A DNA stretch of 64,000 nucleotides from Corythucha ciliata (taxonomy: Eukaryota; Arthropoda; Insecta; Hemiptera; Tingidae). The stretch is from assembly GCA_038030265.1 (NCBI GenBank), contig CM075941.1:21948001-22012000 (forward strand), written 5' to 3'. This document shows, piece after piece, positions 23,461-35,039 of this stretch. Every line of letters starts with the position of its first letter. Within the stretch, counting starts at the first letter, position 1. A model generated the notes under the pieces. The model was not told where the DNA came from. It was given only the letters and a program-made list of their open reading frames with translations, and did not search any database. The translations under genes and the position numbers were made by a program.

Positions 23461-24465
23461 TAGAGCCCGGATTCGTATGCAATTGCATATTCTTTCTGCT
23501 AATAAATATGTAGATTCTGATAAGGTACTTATCCGAATCTAGTCTTTGGGATGCTGTGGTTCAAATTTTATGCTGCATATTTCTGCATATTTGAGCAATA
23601 TTGCATAAATTTGCATATTTCAAGGATTATTGTAGGAATTACGCAAAATTTCATTACATTTTCATTTAATTTTGTGGATATGAGCCTTTCTTTCTAGCAG
23701 GGAAAAACACTGTATGTATCGCCTTACTCCGTAAATAAGGGGTTCGCCTCGTTCTTGGAGCAGCTCATTTTTTCCCCATCTTTAAAATAAGCTGGTATAC
23801 TATCCGAAGATGAAGAAGAAGACAAAATTTGTTTTACGTTCGCAAGGTGGACCCACGTGTCACAACCAAACGATAGCAAAAGAACGTTACGGCTTCTTCT
23901 CGAAAGGTCCTGGCGACCAATTCAGTAAAATTTAGCGCCTGCACTATCACCCCCGTCCTCTCCGAATTGGAATATGTTTTTAGACAAGACGGGTGGGATA
24001 GCGCGGGCGCTAATTTTTACTGAATTGGCCCCATGTTGCCTCAAATGTTTTTTTGCAGCTCTGGGGAGAGCTCCCCTCCCCTCTTCGACAAACTATTCGG
24101 GCCTTTGAGGTCTTGAATTTCGTGAACAGGCGAAAATAACTCATCTCTTGCGGAATTTTCAAAAGAAGAAGGGCAGAAGGGTGTTACTGTCCCTAATAGT
24201 CAGTGTCCTGTATTTATTTTCAAGAAGAAAGTACGCAATAAGGGACAGTTAAAGCCACATTTATGGACTTAGATGAAAAATTCACATGTTAACGGCATTT
24301 ATAATATCGCACAAATGGGTTTCCTTTGATATTTCAAGCTTTTTTGGTGTTTATTTCGGGGTTTTAGTGCATATTTTGGGTTTTTTAGTGCATATTTCGG
24401 GGGTTTTTAGTGCATATTATATGGCATATTTAAGGGATTTTTACTGCATATAAATCCGGGCTTTA
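23461..24465. mobile_element. 1 kb TIR element with 8 bp TSD
   Basis: The ends TAGAGCCCGGATT and AATCCGGGCTTTA are inverted repeats of each other. ACTATAAC stands directly outside both (23453-23460, 24466-24473). The subterminal regions are packed with GCATATT/ATATGCA words on both sides. An 8 bp TSD fits hAT or P-type transposition. I find no transposase frame in the interior, so it is probably non-autonomous. Confidence 0.8.
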
Positions 24466-24499
24466 ACTATAACCATCAATCGTCACTCAATTTTCAATT

Positions 24500-25450
24500 C
24501 TCCTTCAATTGTTTGTCTTCGTTCTTTCATACCAAAAAATCAAACAATACAAAACAGTCCAAAATGCAATACTTAGTCGAAATCAGGCGATTTTAGGACC
24601 TTTGACCATTTCGGAACAACAATTTCGAAAGGCTGTAGCCCGTTCCATATTCATCGTGGAAAACTACTTTACATACAAAATTTGTTGGAAATTTATTGCT
24701 CAACACGTTTTGTGAGTGAAGATTTTCCTCGAAAGTAACTCATTTTCGGGATATTTAGAAGAAACTAAAAGAAGTGCTAAAAAATTTCGGTTTTTGGGCT
24801 GCCAAAAAATTGTACGAGATTTTCAGAGTTAGCATTTTTTTTCTCGAACACTTCTGACCTACACATACAAGATGGGAAAAAAATGCCCGTAGGGAACATG
24901 GAAGTGAAAGGGGTTTGTTTTCGGCAACGTTATAGTCAATTCGCATGGACATTAAACGAGAAATCTTAACAAAATAGTTACAAAATACCATGACCAATTG
25001 TTTCGAAGTTAATACCGAAAATATTATTCCGCTACAGGGAGAACGTGTCTGGGAAATGATTTACCTTCAAAACAAAGGTCATATTCGCGATTTTCATGCC
25101 AAGAAACAACTAGATTCAGATTTATATGTTAATTCTGTGGCAAATAATTTTTGACGTAGTCACGCCAAATCTTACTCCTCCCACAATTTTCTCTTAATCT
25201 CAGTTTTTTTCGGGTACAAATATTTGCAATTAAGATACAAAGGGGCTCTAGAGGCCCAACTTCGACCGTCATTTTTTGCTACTGGTCTTTTTGCGCTAAA
25301 AACGACGATTTTGGCCACAAAAAATTGCATTTCTTATGCAAAAGTGTGGTTAATTCGCGAAGGAAATTTCACGAGGAATCCGAAAAAAAAAAATTCGCTC
25401 CGGCAGCTGGCGGTCGGAAAGAGTGCATTTCATTTTGTATACGGATACCC
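24500..25450. repeat. Dispersed repeat X, diverged copy
   Basis: TGGAAAACTACTTTACA (24659), AGGGAACATGGAAGTGAAA (24892), ACAGGGAGAACGTGTCTGGG (25035), CCAAGAAACAACTAG and TTTTTTTCGGGTACAAATAT (25205) occur in the copy at 31560-32228 and partly at 26555-27345, but in a different order. This suggests rearranged or nested pieces. No intact frame. Confidence 0.55.
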
Positions 25451-25556
25451 TAAGCCGTCCCAGAAGTAGTAATGTTGAGACCATGATTTGTTTCGTTTAT
25501 GTTTGACCCTCCCTCTTACTGTTCGCTGCCGGGTTTGTTTAAGCTGAACTTAATGG

Positions 25557-26550
25557 GAATCAAAGGCTATTTCAAAATGGAATCATCATACCGAATATAA
25601 TGCTTCTGGAATCAACTGGTGATTTGTAGTGATTTTTTAACCATTTCAACCCCTATTTTCCCCCCTCCACCTTGACCGATTTGGCCCAAATGCAATACCG
25701 ACCAGGGCCTTATGACTACTGATTTTTGTGCCAAAGCGCGTTCCGCTAAATTAATTTCTACGAGAGTTATCGTGCTAACAAGGCCTCACACTTACTTCCA
25801 CCCGAGGACATCACCCCCCTCCCCCTCGACTTTTTCAAAAAATTAAAATTGGAATCAAAGGCTACTTTAACATGGAGTATACGTACTGAATATGATGCTT
25901 CTAGAATCAACTGGTGACTTGTAGTGATTTTTTGATCATTTCAAGCCGTATTTTTCCCCCCACCACCTTGACCGATTTGGCCCAAATGCAATACCGACCG
26001 GTGTCTTATGACTACTGATTTTTTTAGATAAAGCGTGTTCCGCTAAATTAATTTCTACGAGAGTTATCGTGCTAACAAGACCACACACTTACTTCCACCC
26101 CGGGGGCACCACCCCCTCCCCCTTGACTTTTTCAAAAAAATAAAATAGGAAGGAAAGGCTAGTCTAACGTGGAGTATCCGTACCGAATATGATGCTTCTA
26201 GAATCAACTGGTGATTTTTAGTGATTTTTTGACGACTTCAAGCCCTATTTCCCCCCCCCCCCTCCACCTTGACCGATTTGGCCCAAATGCAATACCGACC
26301 GGTGTCCTATGACTACTGATTTTTGTGCCAAAGCGCGTTCTGCTAAATTTACTTCTTCGAGAGTTATCGTGCTAACAAGGAAACGGCCATAAAGATATAT
26401 ATAAAAAGAATTATATTTGTATATATATGAATTCCGGAGACCACTGAATTCGTGTTCTAGAGGTTCTGAAACGTGAAAAAAACATGACACGACCCATGTT
26501 TACCACCATCACGACGAGACCAATAGTGCATTTTCAGAATGAAATGCACA
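25557..26550 (+). repeat. Dispersed repeat Y, about three tandem units of ~290 bp
   Basis: Each unit contains GGAATCAAAGGCTA-type sequence, TCTAGAATCAACTGGTGA, TTGACCGATTTGGCCCAAAT, GCAATACCGACC and ACGAGAGTTATCGTGCTAAC (units near 25557, 25850 and 26145). The block ends with GAAACGGCCATAAAGATATA and the GTGCATTT/AAATGCAC hairpin. About 1.4 units lie at 42712-43136 and an end fragment at 7600-7786. Units differ by substitutions, so the amplification is not recent. Confidence 0.8.
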
Positions 26551-26554
26551 AAAA

Positions 26555-27345
26555 AAATCAAAAAAATTCTTGAATCACTTGCTCAAAACAAAGGCCAGAT
26601 TTGTGCTTCTCATACCAAGAAATAGCCAGGTTTTCATTTTCATGCAATTTATCGGAAAAAAATCGACAGACCGACGGCATGCCCAAAACCACTTTTTTCA
26701 ACTTTTCTGAGGTTATACGGGGTGTTTCAGGAGGAATGTGCAATACTCTGCCATGTTTAGTACGCACCTGGATGCACCAAAAATACCATATGAACATGCT
26801 TGTAGATTACATGTTCAAATTAACTCCGAATATCCATCCATTCTAATGACAGATTCGAGAAGGAAATTTTCTGCTCGTTCCGAATCAGTCATTAGTTTTT
26901 GTCTAAACTTGGATTGCGAGCTGTGAATCCGCTCTTTGTGCAGAAAAGTCACGAAGAGCGTGAAAAAGAGAAAAATGCCGATGTCTCGTAAGGTAACCAA
27001 TTTCGACCATATGTCCATATGTTCATTTTGGTGCGTCCAGGTGCGTACTACAACATGGTAATGTATTGCACATTCCTCCTGAAACACCCTGTATATTATG
27101 AATGTGATGTCAGTTCGAACTCGATTTTTTTCACGAACACCATACTTCCGTTCCCGAAGGGAACATGGAAGTAAAAAAGAATAATTATTTAATTAGCGTT
27201 TTCGAGACCAAAAGAGCAGCTTTAGGTTGTCCAGTGAGTCTCTTGAGGGGGAAGATCACAAAAAATGCGGTTGTCAATCAACAAGCGTCCGTTCGTCACG
27301 CACTGGCGTTCTCGGAATCTCGTCTTCCACTACCTACTAATTAGA
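26555..27345 (+). repeat. Dispersed repeat X, copy carrying a mariner-type MITE
   Basis: GCTCAAAACAAAGGCCAGAT, CATACCAAGAAATAGCCAGG, CGGCATGCCCAAAACC, then (past the insertion) ACGAACACCATACTTCCG, GTTGTCCAGTGAGTCTC and GTCCGTTCGTCACGCACTGG match 31800-32228 in the same order and orientation. It is the filled counterpart of that empty copy. Confidence 0.8.
26718..27091. mobile_element. mariner-type MITE, TA target duplication
   Basis: The element begins CGGGGTGTTTCAGGAGGAAT and ends with the inverse ATTCCTCCTGAAACACCCTG. TIRs extend about 75 bp through AGTACGCACCTGGA and GTGCATCCA-like words. TA flanks both ends (26716-26717 and 27092-27093). The paralogous site at 31951-31975 carries one TA and no insert. 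CAGGGTG ends and TA duplication are the hallmark of Tc1/mariner elements. No transposase is visible. Confidence 0.85.
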
Positions 27346-28300
27346 AATTCTCTCATAACCGCACCCCCATCAACCCATTTTTGTAATCAATTAGTTCGGG
27401 GGCGTTGTGGCTGACGAACGTATCAACTGTCATCAGACAAGATCGGTGGGCGTTTCAGGCATGAACAATATTCCCCCCCCCCCCCTAATATAACCCATGG
27501 TACTACGATGTAAATTCTTAATGTATACCAATATGCCATTTAAAACGCCATATTGAGTCAATTTTAAATTTTAGTGAAAGAAGGTTGATTACAGCGTAAA
27601 AAAAAATTAAAAATGGGATTTTAGTTTTTATTTAGGCTGGCGAAAATCAAGCGTGACGGCTAAACGGTTAATCATACCAAAAAAACTTGGAAGACGTCAA
27701 ATATAGGAAATTTAATGATTCTTTATTAAATCGAGGGCTTAGTATCAAAAAGACTTAACTACAAAATTATCGTTTTTGAGTTATGGTGCTTTTCTGTCTG
27801 TTAGCTTATATCGTGTTCTTCGTGGTGTCGAAGGATTGTCTGTCCCTGCAGTTTATTTACGGAGATAAGTATATAAGATAAGTTATGAAACCACAAATGC
27901 CACTTACGTCTATTTTCTGTTTTTTTAATGCCAAATTTCCAGTTAGAAATCTCCATCGAGACCCGCATTGTAAACATTGTCAATTTTTGTTTTTATAGCG
28001 AAATTTTATGAACTCGAGACGGTGTAGTTGAACCAAGAAAAACTCATGAAATAGGTCGATTGAAAGTACTGTTTATTTCAGTCTGAAAAATGATAAATTT
28101 TTAGTTAAGTCTCTTCAATCCTAAACTCACGAAATATTAAGAGTTTTCAAGCCAAAATGCAAAGGTTAGGAGTTATTCTCAAAATAACAGGACAACACAA
28201 AAAAATTCGCCGTTTTTGGGTGAAAAAACATATTTCCGTCAACAATTTTTGTGTTACCAAAACAGGGAAGGAACCCTCCCACCCCTCTCCTACAAGCCAC
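27346..28300. other. Intergenic stretch, no supported feature
   Basis: AT-rich, with a C-run at about 27472-27485 and short open frames. No repeat match was noticed elsewhere in the window. Confidence 0.4.
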
Positions 28301-28309
28301 GGCCCTGCC

Positions 28310-28755
28310 TCAAACTATCAAGCAGTGGGAGATAACTTCTGAGTAAATACTGGGTATCCTCATTTCTATTGAGCATATTGTCTGAAAGTTTAATGTGAAG
28401 TATTTCCGAGACCCTTCTCTTATTAAAATTTGCTTCCCAGTACAGTATTTGCATCTTTTCCCTATCAATGCTGTGATTGTGTGTATTACAATGTGCCGCT
28501 ACAACCCGATCAGTTCTATTTTTTACATCCCTTTGTGCTCCGAGACACGATAAAACATGGGCCTTTTTGCCTCACCCACGTAACAGGCTGAGCATCCCCC
28601 GCTTATTAATTTGTAAACCACGTTAGGGCAATTTAGTTTCCCAATTTTGTCTTTGCCCCTCTTGATTACTACCGAGAGCTTGTCCTTAACATCCGGTACA
28701 ACCCTCAAATTACTATTTCACACAGCCCTCTTAACACTCTTCGCCAGCCCCCCCC
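28310..28755 (-). pseudogene. Penelope-like element fragment, GIY-YIG endonuclease
   Basis: Penelope-like elements are retroelements that join a reverse transcriptase to a GIY-YIG nicking nuclease. On the minus strand the frame reads NVVYKLISGGCSACYVGEAKR (28630-28560), then FYRVSEH, the known pattern with C-x2-C before YVGE and a downstream R...EH. A one-base shift at about 28525 then continues with NRTDRVVAAHCNTHNHSID, ILYWEANFNKRR and NEDTQYLLRSYLPLLDS, matching the usual C-terminal half (NH, E and LL...Y words). A stop lies at about 28733, and a C/G homopolymer (28749-28758) ends the recognisable part. The reverse transcriptase is missing, so the piece is 5'-truncated and dead. Confidence 0.75.
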
Positions 28756-29279
28756 CCCTTATACTGCACCATCACTCCCACCTCGTCAGCGCGCCTCCCC
28801 CTTCCGCCCTGATTTTCTTTTTTGGTAGCCCTATTTTTGTGCAATATTTTTTGATAAATGTATTTAGCTGCAAAGCCAGAAGGGTATTCATTGATGGCCA
28901 ATACAAAACTTAACAAATTCCAAATTACTACAGTCGGATCGCTGAAAGAATTTAATTATTACCCTCTCTCTTTTCCCTAAATCCACTTGACTTACCGCTA
29001 CCACACCATCACTTGAGAGGAGTCTCTCCTTTTTATCGGTAAAACTCTCTGTTATTGGTTGCAGTTGTTTGATAATATGAGGAGAAGTAGAAAACCACGT
29101 TAAGAGAGGGAAAAAGTGGACTTATGGCCTCCCACCACTCATGCACATTCTTTCGCCGATCCGACTATAAATAGCGTGGAATTCCTCAACTGCCAATAAC
29201 ATCGCCTCATCCACCAAACTATACACCATAGCAACCTTCTTGTGAAACATGAGTGAAACGGATGGTTCGAGTTGAAATT

Positions 29280-29890
29280 TAAAAGTCGGTAATTGAAGAT
29301 CAGTCGATGTGGACTGAGGGTTGATTATTGATTATGTGCGATGCAGAATTTTGGATTTAGGGTTATGGAAATTTTGGTGTTTAGCCCCTTTTACACGAGT
29401 AAGTTTTTTGATCAAAGAAGCCATTTAAAAAAAAAAAAAAATCATCTGGGGCCTTATTCTCTAACGAAATAAAAACTTTGCTTTGGTAGAAACATTGAAA
29501 TCTCATTCGTGAAATTAAGAAAACTGAACGGAAACATATGATTTTTGAAAAAAGCAATGATGAAAAAAATTAGTGAATAAGGCCTCTGGCCCCTGCCAAC
29601 AATTAACTGTTTCAATTCAGTTTGAACATATTTTTGATAAATAAACTTACTCGTGTAAAACAGGCTTTTGAGGAATGAAGACTGCGGGATTGATGCGAAA
29701 TCAAACTCGCGCGCCCATGTTTCCTTTAGCCAGCAATCGGAGGGGTCGGAGCACTGAAAAAATTGATGCGGCCATGGAAGTTTTCTTGTTTATTTTTTTC
29801 GTGTGCATTATTGATGAACGCCAAAACGGGAACATGGAAGAATCGTGTGGTCCTCCATACAATCCCTGAATCATCAATTTTCAATCCTCC
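29280..29890. repeat. Dispersed repeat Z, rearranged copy with a MITE
   Basis: GTCGGTAATTGAAGAT, GGACTGAGGGTTGATTATTG and TTAGGGTTATGGAAATTTTG are the reverse complement of 23340-23445. After the insertion, GAGGAATGAAGACTGCG leads into GCGCCCATGTTTCCTTT, GGTCGGAGCACTG and GCCATGGAAGTTTTCTTG, which match 23079-23320 in the plus direction. So the internal part is flipped relative to its flank, as expected if recombination between the repeat's inverted ends inverted it. Confidence 0.65.
29383..29666. mobile_element. MITE with GCCCCTTTTACACGAGTAAG ends
   Basis: AGCCCCTTTTACACGAGTAA at the left is mirrored by TTACTCGTGTAAAACAGGCT at the right. The copy at 23320-23345 joins the two flanks without the insert (reverse complement GGTGTTTGAGG). 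The filled site has TTT on both sides, giving a 3 bp TSD, as in PIF/Harbinger. Non-coding. Confidence 0.8.
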
Positions 29891-30074
29891 TTCAATTATT
29901 CAATCTTTAATCTTAAATCCTCCTTCTAACACAAGACATCATGCCTCCTTCAATCATCAATCCTCAATAATTCTTCTTTGAAAATCAGCAATAATGAATC
30001 TAAAACACAAATCTTCAATCATCAACCCTTGAAAATTAACTCTTCGTCATCAACACCTAATCGTCAAATCTTAG

Positions 30075-30145
30075 GGCCTGTTCAGACGGTAGTCACTGAC
30101 TCGTAGTCACACTGTAGGCTGTGTGACTACCGTCTGAACAGCCCC
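30075..30145. repeat. Hairpin, 19 bp perfect inverted repeat
   Basis: CTGTTCAGACGGTAGTCAC (30078-30096) is exactly mirrored by GTGACTACCGTCTGAACAG (30123-30141). Further GTAGTCAC words follow (30147-30166). It is probably one short MITE end-to-end, or half of a longer one. Confidence 0.6.
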
Positions 30146-31009
30146 GTAGTCAGTCCGTAGTCACATTCTTCCTTACTTCACATTTTATATAATAATGTAC
30201 ATAATAATGTTACAGTCAACGTTGATTTACTAGGGATTGTTGAGATTCTCTAGGTAAAGTTGACTTTTCCTGCTCGTTTCAGTCAAAGTTAGTTGGAGCC
30301 ATTCACAGACGACTTTGCTTAGGAATTGTCTTCAATCAACTTTGGATGAAACGAGTATTTAGTAAAATTTAACTTTACCCAGGAGCCCACCGTATGAAAA
30401 ATCCGTATCATCTGATCGCGCTTGAAACCGTCATCACGACGTTGCGTGGTCACTAACAAATGCGCCTGTATGGTCGCCAGAAATTTTAGCGGGACGAGGC
30501 CGAGCAGGGCGTCTTGCCGCTTGCAAAAAAAAAAAAAAAAAAATCGTTTTTGGATCATTTGATCGTATCTGGCGTTTTGATAGCTCTATTATACGCCTAG
30601 AGAGGTTGCCTTAGTAACAAACGCCAGACAATTTCACTGGGACCTAGAGGGACGACAGCGTTCGAAGTTTGCAATTGTGCCCCGAAATCGGATCATCTGA
30701 ACATGCCAGGCTAGGGTCATTTCTTACTATTTGAATGCTCCGCTACCGGAATATCTCAATGCCAGACAAATCGGATGGGACATTGAGTAGATGTGATAGG
30801 ATGAAATTGGAAAAAAAATTGAGGGGACTTGGATGATTCCTTGGGGAGCAGAAAACTGTATGTTTTCCCCCCGGAGTTTTAAATGGATTTTTGCCTACAC
30901 TCGAATACTGCGCGTTCCACGAAAATGTCTTCTGACTCACAAGTTAAAGGGCGTTACATTTCCTTCGAAATTCACTGGACAAACTCATTCCTCTGTCTAA
31001 TAAGTACCG

Positions 31010-31240
31010 AGGAACGGCCCTCGCTGACAGTTTTGTGACCTACGAGGTGTCAGCCAAACGGTGGGGCCGGTGGTATCGTGAACAATAAAGGAAGTGTCTA
31101 AAAGCATTGCGGGGCTAATAAAACAGCTTATATATTTTCCTAGTGGCCAAAGCGTGGCATTTTTCAGATTAGGTGGTTTCCCCGGTGTCGTGGGCTGCAA
31201 ATATTGTGCACATAACACTCCGCTTAAAATCTCCGTAGGT
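31010..31240 (+). pseudogene. PIF/Harbinger transposase fragment
   Basis: The plus frame reads LRGVSQTVGPVVS, a stop, TIKEVSKSIAGLIKQLIYFP, then SVAFFRLGGFPGVVGCKYCAH. Harbinger (DDE_Tnp_4) transposases have GVSQ-T-SR in the helix-turn-helix and, at the first catalytic Asp, a GFPGV-GC-DGTH motif. Here the order and spacing fit, but the catalytic D is replaced (CKYCAH instead of CxDGTH). With the stop this is a decayed fragment of about 75 codons. The rest of the transposase is not found nearby. Confidence 0.65.
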
Positions 31241-31289
31241 GACGGGAGTCTGGATGAGTCTCAAAGTAGTTGTGTTTTGCGGCCGAAGC

Positions 31290-31450
31290 ATACGTTAGGC
31301 AAATAGCAAATGCCTAAAAGTAGGTTAGGCAAAAGCTTTATGACTAGGCAGAACCAGAAGGAGAAGTCGACTTAATTTCGCTATTTGCCAATACATATAG
31401 CATATGCCTAGGCAAATAGTCGTTTGCCTGATTGCACTATTTGCCTACGA
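31290..31450. repeat. Cluster of TAGGCAAA / TTTGCCTA words
   Basis: TTAGGCAAATAGCAAATGCC, TTAGGCAAAAGC, CTATTTGCC, CATATGCCTAGGCAAATAG and CACTATTTGCCTACG recur in both orientations within 160 bp, making several overlapping small hairpins. It could be a small foldback element. No function can be assigned. Confidence 0.45.
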
Positions 31451-31559
31451 AATACATATTATAAAGTCAACCCTTGATTGTCAATCAAAACATCAACCTT
31501 CAATCATCAATCACCAACCCTTAATGATCCCTCCACCAAACCTTTATGATTAATCTTCG

Positions 31560-32228
31560 ACCTTGATAATATGCTAAATATTCGTTGTGGAAAACTACTT
31601 TACACACCAAATTGTAGGGAATTCAATGCTCCACAATTTTCGCCTAATCTCAGTTTTTTTCGGGTACAAATATTTGCAATTAAGATATACAAAGGGCTCT
31701 CGCGCACCTTTTTTGCAAGTTCGACCGTTATTTTGTTTATATGTATAATATTTATAAAATGCTGGAATCACTACCTAAAAACGACATTTCGGTACGGGGA
31801 GAACATGTCCGATAAATATTTTTTTCTCAAAACAAAGGCCAGATTTGTGCTTCTCATACCAAGAAACAGCCAGGTTTTCATTTTCATGCAGTTTATCGGA
31901 AAAAAAAAGCGACAGACCCACGGCATGCCGAAACCCACTTTTTCAACTTTTCTGACGTTGTACATAAAGAATATGAAGACAGCTCGGACTCAATTTTTTT
32001 TTACGAACACCATACCCCCGCATGGAACACCTTCCCGCAGGGAACATTGAAGTAAAAAATAGATAATTATTTAATTAGAGTTTTCGAGAGCAAAAGAGCA
32101 GCTTTAGGTTGTCCAGTGAGTCTCGTGAGGGGGAGGTCCACAAAAACGGTCGTCAATCAACAAGCGTCCGTTCGTCACGCACTGGCGTTCTCGGAATCTC
32201 GTCTTCCACTACTAATTAGAAATTCTCT
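31560..32228 (+). repeat. Dispersed repeat X, uninterrupted copy
   Basis: Matches 26555-27345 across GGCCAGATTTGTGCTTCTCA, CATACCAAGAAACAGCCAGG, TTCAACTTTTCTGACGTTG, ACGAACACCATACCCCCG and GTCCGTTCGTCACGCACTGG. The single TA at 31961-31962 is the target that is occupied in the other copy. The upstream part (31570-31740) matches 24655-24720 and 25180-25280. Confidence 0.8.
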
Positions 32229-35039
32229 ATTAACCACGACTAATTTAACGCTTATTTTCCGGTTCGCTTGTCGTTCAAATCTGTAATTTACGCGCTCAGA
32301 CACTCTTTCTTCCCCCTCCCCCTACACACCACAATTTCGAAAACCCCGCGGCGATTGGGTTGGCAAATTTTATTGCTTCCTCGTCGTCACAGGCGTTATT
32401 ATGTCCTCGACTGTAACGTTCACCGCGAAGTAATAAAAAATGTCCGTGTAAACATAAACATCGCATTTTCAAAGCAATGTTCGACCTTAATTGCGTGAGG
32501 TCTGTCTGGCTCTTATCACGAGCACGAATGTAAACCCAAGGACTGTAACTGCTCTTTTTTTTCAATGAGATTGCTAACAAGTTTCAGTGAGTTATATAAT
32601 GAAATGGGGGGAGGGAATTTTTATCTGTGGTGGTGTATTTAATTTAAGAAAATAAATAAATGGATGGTCATTATTATCCTCTCGGGAGGTGCTGAACTAA
32701 GCTTTTAACTTTTATAGGTGGGGGGGGGGGAGAAGGAAACGAGTGCCTCCCATCAGCAATGTTTGAATGTTTGAAGGATATATTTCAGGCCCTTTCGGGG
32801 CCCCCCTCAGAGAAAGTATCTCAAACATTAACTTTCATTTTCCCCTAGCCATTTATTCCCAATTTATGATAAGTACATTTGATTTACATCAGGAATTCAC
32901 AAGAGCCTCACCCCCCTTCCCGACGACCATTAATTTAATTATCGCGCCGGCAAACCCCTTATACGGTTTCGATTTTACTTTTTGCCCCCTCCCGCTTACT
33001 CATCCAATTCTTCCGTTTCCTTCAAACAGTAAGGTAAAATTAGGTTCAAGTGGGCGTAACAACAAAATAATGGTAGAATTTTCCAGGAAATGGCAGAGAA
33101 TATCGAGATTTCTCCCTTCTTTTTTTCTTTTTACTTGACATTTCAAGCTACGTATCGAATAATGAACTTTTTTTCGTAGAAGTTATAAGGGAACGGCGCG
33201 GCGGGGCCAGCAGACAAGCTGTCAACTAGTAGAAAATGATTTGGTACGAGTGTTATAGGAGGTAGTTTGGAATTAATATCCTCATTTTGACACTCTCCGT
33301 GTAGGACGATAAGCTGGTTTTAATCCCCTCTCTTGTTTTGAATAAAGCGATGTTTGAATTGTCAACAAATTAACCGCAATTAATGGCGTGATGAGTCTCT
33401 ATTGCTCCAACTTGACTGGCAGACGGTCGTTTACGTTGTTTTTTGTTTTGATTTTTTTTATTTACAACGAAGGAAGTGTCAAGCTGACGCCAACTTTGTT
33501 GCATGGTCGCAACTTTGAGTTGTCTCGCGAAGAAAAGTGGCGTAAATCATTAGTTTTGTTGTGTAGAAAAGCGTTGCGGACAGCATCAGCGTTTTCTCCC
33601 CATCCCTTCCTACAACCGAGAGTGGAAAGAAATATAAACTCACACCCGTGCTTTTTTTTTATATAAGAAACCTTTTTTTATGAGTGGAATCCTGTCGACT
33701 GTCAGTGAATTTTCAACATTCTCGAATTCTCAATCTGGATGTTTGTACAACTATGTGGTGAAGGGGGGAGGGATAAAACACAGACATCATTTATGATGAC
33801 TGGCGTTTTAAAATACAGTCTCGACCGGATAAAAGATGAATCATTCCTTATTGATGTTCGGATTCCGGCTCGTCTCTGATGAATTCCCCCGAATTTAGGG
33901 CTTCGCATTGGTTGAGGTCAGCGAATATTCTCACCGAATTAACCCCGGTTTATTTAAAGGACGTTTACCGTGACAAATGGTAATGAATTTCGGGCAAAAA
34001 AAAGAAGAAAGAACTGTGTGACTGCATCGCGTTCGGTCATCAACGATGAACTATGTATTTGTAAAGATTTACGGTTAGTAGAGCAAAAAAGAGGTAGTCT
34101 AGAGAAGAAGAGAAAATATTTTATTCGGTTTCGACCTCCCGTTTCCCCCTCTCCTTCTCCCACCCACGAACACCATTCTTGTATTGACAGCGCTTGAAAG
34201 CTGAGGATCAATCAGTAAGTGAAAGTGCTCCTTCGCGAGATTGTTCCCCTTCAAAATCTCGTAGAATAGTTGTAAAAGAGAATACACCTCGGAGAATACA
34301 CCAGAATATACCTTAGCACTAGCACCCCCAATACGATCGCAATACTGTCGTATATGTATAATCGTCTTGCACTCCCAGTGCTTCGAACCCTTTAAGTGTC
34401 TTATTTCGCGTTAAAATTGAGAAACCATCTTCTCGACTTACTAGTTCATGACATCGGAAAAAACAAATTCAAGCTCCCCCCCCTCCACCACGAGCCGATT
34501 GAATCAAATTCAGAACCTTTTAACGTTGAATCTCGTAGTGACATAAAAGACATCAAAATTAGCTCCATAGCAATTTGAAGATTTTAGGTTCTCCTGCTTA
34601 AGAGCTCTCAATTAATTATTTATCGGTGCTTTTCACCGTCACTTACAAACTTCATTGAGCCTCTGTTAGATCCTTCGCTAAAGTTTGGCAGTTTGCTGCT
34701 GTGAGGTGGGGTGACAGTGAGGCATTTCACTTCCACCCCCCTCCTATAGCACATCAGCATAATGATTCTCGTTTATGGGAGCAATTCGTTGAAGGGAGTG
34801 TCGAAAAAAGTTTGAGATAAGTAGTAGGAAATAAGCGGTTTTATGGGGGTGGCGATAGGGGCTATTTAGCTTTAGCTCAGCCATTATAGGTGAAAGTGGG
34901 GGGGGGGGAGGCAGCCAAAAAAAAGAAGGGAAATTGAAAGATACAAATGTGAGGGAGAGCAAATCAGATACCTATCTATAGATCCTAGAACTAGGAAGTT
35001 GGAAAATAATTACAAACTTATTTTTAGTATTAATTGATA
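32229..35039. other. Intergenic stretch, no supported gene
   Basis: Short open frames only (the longest are 123 and 92 codons, compositionally simple and unlike any family I recognise). G-runs occur at 32720 and 34898. No repeat family shared with other parts of the window was noticed. Confidence 0.4.

Noticed and set aside
32767..33138. 123-codon plus-strand open frame
   Set aside because: No domain and no splice-site context. The Pro/Ser/Phe composition is what T/C-rich DNA yields by chance.
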